Of a stretch of DNA of 64,000 bases, positions 61,678 through 64,000 are shown piece after piece. The position numbers were made by a program, and so were the translations under genes. A model generated the notes under the pieces. It was not told the DNA's origin. It saw only the letters and a list, made by a program, of their open reading frames with translations, and did no database searches. Source of the DNA: DATFQI01 sp963816955 (GTDB taxonomy: Bacteria; Actinomycetota; Thermoleophilia; Solirubrobacterales; Solirubrobacteraceae); contig CAWFME010000003.1 in the NCBI GenBank assembly GCA_963816955.1, forward strand, positions 395,123-459,122, written 5' to 3'. Within the stretch, counting starts at the first letter, position 1. The number at the start of each line of letters is the position of its first letter.

Positions 61678-61706
61678 TTGACGAATTCTCTCCGTCAAAG
61701 TATAGT
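61678..61706 (+). promoter_or_regulatory. Cupin promoter with overlapping inverted repeat
   Basis: TTGACG (61678-61683), 17 bp, then TATAGT (61701-61706) is a near-consensus sigma70 promoter for the rightward cupin. TTGACG-N9-CGTCAA (61678-61698) is an inverted repeat that includes the -35 box. Binding of the divergent TetR there would block transcription. Confidence 0.65.
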
Positions 61707-61742
61707 CGCCTCTCCCCGCTCCCCCAAACCCCAGAGGCTCCC

Positions 61743-62201
61743 GTGTCATCCACCCTCCCCAAGTCCCTCACCGGCCAGCAGTACTGGTTCTTCGGCATGC
61801 TCGCCGAGATCAAGGCCTCCGCCGCCGACACCGGCGGGCAGTACACGCTCGTCGAGATCACCGCGCCCGCCGGGCTGCAGACCCCGCTGCACGTCCACTA
61901 CCGCGAGGACGAGGGCTTCTACGTCCTCGATGGCTCCGTGACGATCGAGGTCGGCGAGGCCACCGTCGAGCTCGGCGCCGGCCAGCACGCGCTCGGCCCG
62001 CGCGACATCCCGCATCGCTTCACCGTCGGCCCCGATGGCGCCCGCATGATCTGGGTGCTCACGCCCAGCGGGTTCGAGGACTTCGTCGCCGAGGTCAGCG
62101 CGCCGGCCGAGGCCGCCACGATCCCCCCGGCTGACGTACTCCCGCCCGACGACGTGGCCGAGATCGTGCTGCGGCACGGCATGGAGATGCTGCCCGGCTG
62201 A
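61743..62201 (+). CDS. Cupin-domain protein
   Basis: 152 residues from GTG 61743. QTPLHVHYREDEGFYVLDGS is cupin motif 1 and LGAGQHALGPRDIPHRFTVG motif 2. The sequence ahead, QQYWFFGMLAEIKASAADTG, is the usual strand-forming lead of this quercetinase-like group. It is controlled by the promoter/dyad shared with TetR. The third cupin in the window with an adjacent divergent regulator; substrates unknown. Confidence 0.88.
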   Translation: MSSTLPKSLTGQQYWFFGMLAEIKASAADTGGQYTLVEITAPAGLQTPLHVHYREDEGFYVLDGSVTIEVGEATVELGAGQHALGPRDIPHRFTVGPDGARMIWVLTPSGFEDFVAEVSAPAEAATIPPADVLPPDDVAEIVLRHGMEMLPG

Positions 62202-62223
62202 GCCGTGCGCCCGCGTGGCGCGC

Positions 62224-62841
62224 TCAGCCCGAGCGCGCCACGCCGAGCGTGTTGGCCCCGAGGAACTTGGGCGAGCCCTTCTCGTAGTAGGCGTCGACGG
62301 CGGCGAGCTCGAAGCCGGCGCCGCGCAGCAGCTCGACGGTCGGGCGCGTGAGGTGGCAGCCGCCGAACAGCCGCTTCTGGATCGGCTCGAGCCGGTGCTG
62401 CCAGACGCGCACCGGCTCGTCGGGCGCGAGGCCGTGCTCGACGAAGTGCAAAGTGCCGCCGGGCCTGAGCACGCGCCGCAGCTCGCGCAGGGCGCCGTCG
62501 ATGTCGGGGATCGTGCACATCGTCCAGGTCGACAGCGCGTGGTCGAACGTGTCGTCGGCGAACGGGAGCGAGGCGCCGTCGAGGCCGGAGCGCTCGACCG
62601 GCGTCGTGGTCTCGCTCAGGCGCTTGGCGGCGAGCTTCCAGCCGGTGTCGGCGGGCTCGACGGCCGCGACCCGGCTCACCTCCGCCGGATAGAACGGGAT
62701 GTTCAGCCCGGAGCCGAAGCCGATCTCGACGACGTCGCCGGCGAGCCCCTCGCAGACGCGGGCGCGCTGCTCGCGCGCGACCTCCATGTTGCAGGCGACG
62801 TTGACGATCCGCGGCAGGACGTGCTTCTCGTAGGGGTTCAT
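62224..62841 (-). CDS. Class I SAM-dependent methyltransferase
   Basis: 205 residues. MNPYEKHVLPRIVNVACNME is a conserved N-terminal signature of a phosphatidylethanolamine N-methyltransferase/METTL7-like group. VVEIGFGSGLNIPFYPAEVS is motif I, HALSTWTMCTIPDIDGALRE and LRPGGTLHFVEHGLAPDEPV follow. The LPRIVNVACN opening suggests a membrane-near or lipid substrate, which is inferred. It starts 3 bp after the deaminase stop, so the two form one transcription unit. Confidence 0.88.
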   Translation of the reverse strand: MNPYEKHVLPRIVNVACNMEVAREQRARVCEGLAGDVVEIGFGSGLNIPFYPAEVSRVAAVEPADTGWKLAAKRLSETTTPVERSGLDGASLPFADDTFDHALSTWTMCTIPDIDGALRELRRVLRPGGTLHFVEHGLAPDEPVRVWQHRLEPIQKRLFGGCHLTRPTVELLRGAGFELAAVDAYYEKGSPKFLGANTLGVARSG

Positions 62842-62844
62842 GGC

Positions 62845-63288
62845 TCAGACTCCGATGTCCTCGTTCCAGACCTTGGGCCGCTCGGCGATGAAGCGGCCCA
62901 GCAGGTCGATGCACTCGCTCGAGTCGAGGTCGATGATCTCGACTCCGAGCTCGCGAAGCCAGTCGATGCCGCCCTGGAAGGTGCGAGACTCACCGACGAC
63001 CACGCGCGGGATCGCGAACTGGCGGACCAGGCCGCTGCAGTACCAGCACGGCGCGAGCGTCGTGACCATGGTCGTGTCGCGATAGCTCGCGCGCCGGCCG
63101 GCGGCCCGGAACGCGTCGGTCTCACCGTGGGCGGAGGCGTCTCCGTCCTGCACGCGGCGGTTGTGACCGCGGCCCCAGACCGAGCCGTCCGGGCCGAACA
63201 GCGCCGCGCCGATCGGGACGCCGCCCTCCGCGAACCCGGCGCGGGCCTCCTCGAGCGCGACGGCGAGCATCTCCTCGGGCGTTGGCAT
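62845..63288 (-). CDS. Cytidine/guanine deaminase-family zinc hydrolase
   Basis: 147 residues. SAHGETDAFRAAGR carries the zinc His and catalytic Glu (HxE, here H-G-E), and TLAPCWYCSGLVRQFAIPRV the PCxxC zinc pair. EEMLAVALEEARAGFAEGGV then PIGAALFGPDG is the family's N-terminal part. Similar enzymes deaminate cytosine, guanine or related heterocycles. ATG 63288 is chosen; ATG 63303 (MYVGIMPTPEEM) has GAGG close upstream and is possible. A 17-bp palindrome overlaps the start. Confidence 0.85.
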   Translation of the reverse strand: MPTPEEMLAVALEEARAGFAEGGVPIGAALFGPDGSVWGRGHNRRVQDGDASAHGETDAFRAAGRRASYRDTTMVTTLAPCWYCSGLVRQFAIPRVVVGESRTFQGGIDWLRELGVEIIDLDSSECIDLLGRFIAERPKVWNEDIGV

Positions 63289-63297
63289 GATGCCAAC
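63281..63297. promoter_or_regulatory. Perfect 17-bp palindrome over the deaminase start
   Basis: GTTGGCAT and ATGCCAAC flank a single central G, covering the ATG at 63286-63288. Possible operator or mRNA hairpin hiding the start codon. It may also be chance. Confidence 0.4.
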
Positions 63298-63301
63298 GTA
63301 C

Positions 63302-63400
63302 ATGGACCTCGGGGACCGCTTCCGCGTGCGCCCGAAGGGCTTCAGGCTCTCGGCGCACGACACCGGCGACACCGCCGGGTTCGACAGGGCCGCGTCGTGA
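63302..63400 (+). pseudogene. Polyphosphate kinase 2 N-terminal stub
   Basis: An open frame of 32 codons, MDLGDRFRVRPKGFRLSAHD then TGDTAGFDRAAS-stop. It resembles the N-terminus of PPK2-family polyphosphate:nucleotide phosphotransferases, which usually read DRFRV-P-x-x-F-R-L-A-D-x-D-P-x-D-T-x-G. Nothing of the kinase domain follows, since the LysE gene converges from 63413. I take it as the residue of a deleted gene. Confidence 0.45.
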
Positions 63401-63412
63401 GCGGTCGCGATG

Positions 63413-64000
63413 CTACGCGACGAGTGAGACGGCGATCGCGCCCATGACCAGGGCGACGGCGCCGTCCAGCGCACGCCAGGCGGCGGGCCTCGCGAACGGC
63501 TTGCGCAGCAGCCTCGCGCCGTAGCCGAGGCCGGTGAACCAGAGCACGGAGCCCGCGATGGCGCCCAGCCCGAACCACCAGCGCGCGTCGCCGTGGGAGG
63601 CGGCGACGGACCCCAGCAGCACGACCGTGTCCAGGTACACGTGCGGGTTGAGCCAGGTGAGGGCGAGCGCGGTCACGAGCACGGAGCCGCCGCCGGCGGC
63701 GGCCCCGGCCTCGAGGACGCCGGGCCGCCAGGCGCGCCGGGCGGCGAGCGCGGCATAGCCGAGCAGGAACGCGGCGCCGCCGATCCGCACGCCGTCGGCC
63801 AGCTCCGGCACGCCCTGGATCAGCGCGCCCGCGCCGGCCACGCCGAGCGCGATCAGGACGGCGTCGGAGACCGCGCAGATCGCGACGACCGCGCCGACGC
63901 GCTCGCCGCGCAGGCCCTGGCGCAGCACGAACGCGTTCTGGGCGCCGATCGCGACGATCAGCGAGAGGCCGAAGCCGAGGCCGGAGCGGCCAGACGATCC
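63413..64000 (-). CDS. LysE/ArgO-type amino acid exporter, partial at start
   Basis: Reads in from the window's right edge: GLGFGLSLIVAIGAQNAFVL then RQGLRGERVGAVVAICAVSD is the conserved N-terminal region, lacking about 10 first residues. TALALTWLNPHVYLDTVVLL is the LysE signature of transmembrane 4, and FGLGAIAGSVLWFTGLGYGA a later helix. LysE family members export basic amino acids such as lysine or arginine. The stop is at 63413. An internal start at 63928 is not the real one, since homology continues upstream. Confidence 0.9.
   Translation of the reverse strand, partial: GSSGRSGLGFGLSLIVAIGAQNAFVLRQGLRGERVGAVVAICAVSDAVLIALGVAGAGALIQGVPELADGVRIGGAAFLLGYAALAARRAWRPGVLEAGAAAGGGSVLVTALALTWLNPHVYLDTVVLLGSVAASHGDARWWFGLGAIAGSVLWFTGLGYGARLLRKPFARPAAWRALDGAVALVMGAIAVSLVA

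Overview
The window is 64 kb of very GC-rich DNA with dense bidirectional gene packing, many GTG starts and many 4-bp ATGA/GTGA overlaps. The family mix (SBP56, MASE1 histidine kinase, several LuxR/TPR regulators, secreted proteins with a CKKGK-type motif, PspC, PucR) suggests a high-GC actinobacterium. I would guess the Thermoleophilia/Solirubrobacterales, inferred from gene content only. No rRNA, intact tRNA or CRISPR array was found.

Layout. (1) 1-8.4 kb: ordinary chromosome with SDR and DHFR-like enzymes, a group III truncated haemoglobin, a mazEF-like toxin-antitoxin pair, two secreted proteins, cupins and a TetR. Remnants of SDR, HNH and PIN genes are interspersed. (2) 8.6-14.3 kb: the core of an integrative mobilizable element, with a tyrosine integrase, two small winged-helix genes, an excisionase and a TrwC/TraA-type relaxase-helicase, plus a Doc/RHH toxin-antitoxin module behind the integrase. 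(3) 14.7-21.6 kb: a defence cargo with Vsr, two C5 methyltransferases, a McrB-like AAA NTPase and a PD-(D/E)XK nuclease, an order like LlaJI/BsuMI restriction-modification. A convergent EVE-domain nuclease follows. Almost every gene from 11.1 to 21.5 kb has single-base frame breaks, so the region is either decaying or locally mis-sequenced. (4) 21.76 and 38.45 kb: two direct copies of the 3' part of a tRNA-Thr(GGT)-like gene, the second followed by a strong terminator. These look like attachment-site scars bounding a 16.7-kb segment.

(5) 22.2-38.0 kb, between the scars: a divergently organised catabolic island. A leftward, largely overlapping gene string carries a class III aminotransferase, nucleotidyltransferase, ureohydrolase, aldehyde dehydrogenase, amidase, hydroxylysine-kinase-like phosphotransferase, a phospholyase-like aminotransferase, SDR and AhpD-like protein. 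A rightward string has an APC permease, metallophosphoesterase, PucR regulator, flavodoxin-like reductase and EamA exporter. Amidase, ureohydrolase, aminotransferase and aldehyde dehydrogenase together fit breakdown of 4-guanidinobutyramide/4-guanidinobutyrate to GABA and succinate, with a second amino-alcohol branch.

(6) 38.7-40 kb: TacA/TacT followed by vapC and HNH remnants. (7) 40-56.9 kb: two related methyltransferases, a GAF-PAS-SpoIIE phosphatase, three TPR/ATPase LuxR regulators, a flavin monooxygenase, a 70-bp duplicate of the mazF 3' end, a cupin/LysR pair and a MASE1 histidine kinase. (8) 57-61.1 kb: a compact operon with SBP56 (methanethiol-oxidase family), a 39-codon membrane peptide, a TetR and an alpha/beta-hydrolase fused to a GT-B glycosyltransferase. 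It sits behind a sigma70-like promoter with a perfect 8+2+8 palindrome. (9) 61-64 kb: a TetR/cupin pair sharing a palindromic promoter, a methyltransferase, a deaminase, a ppk2 stub and a LysE exporter running off the edge.
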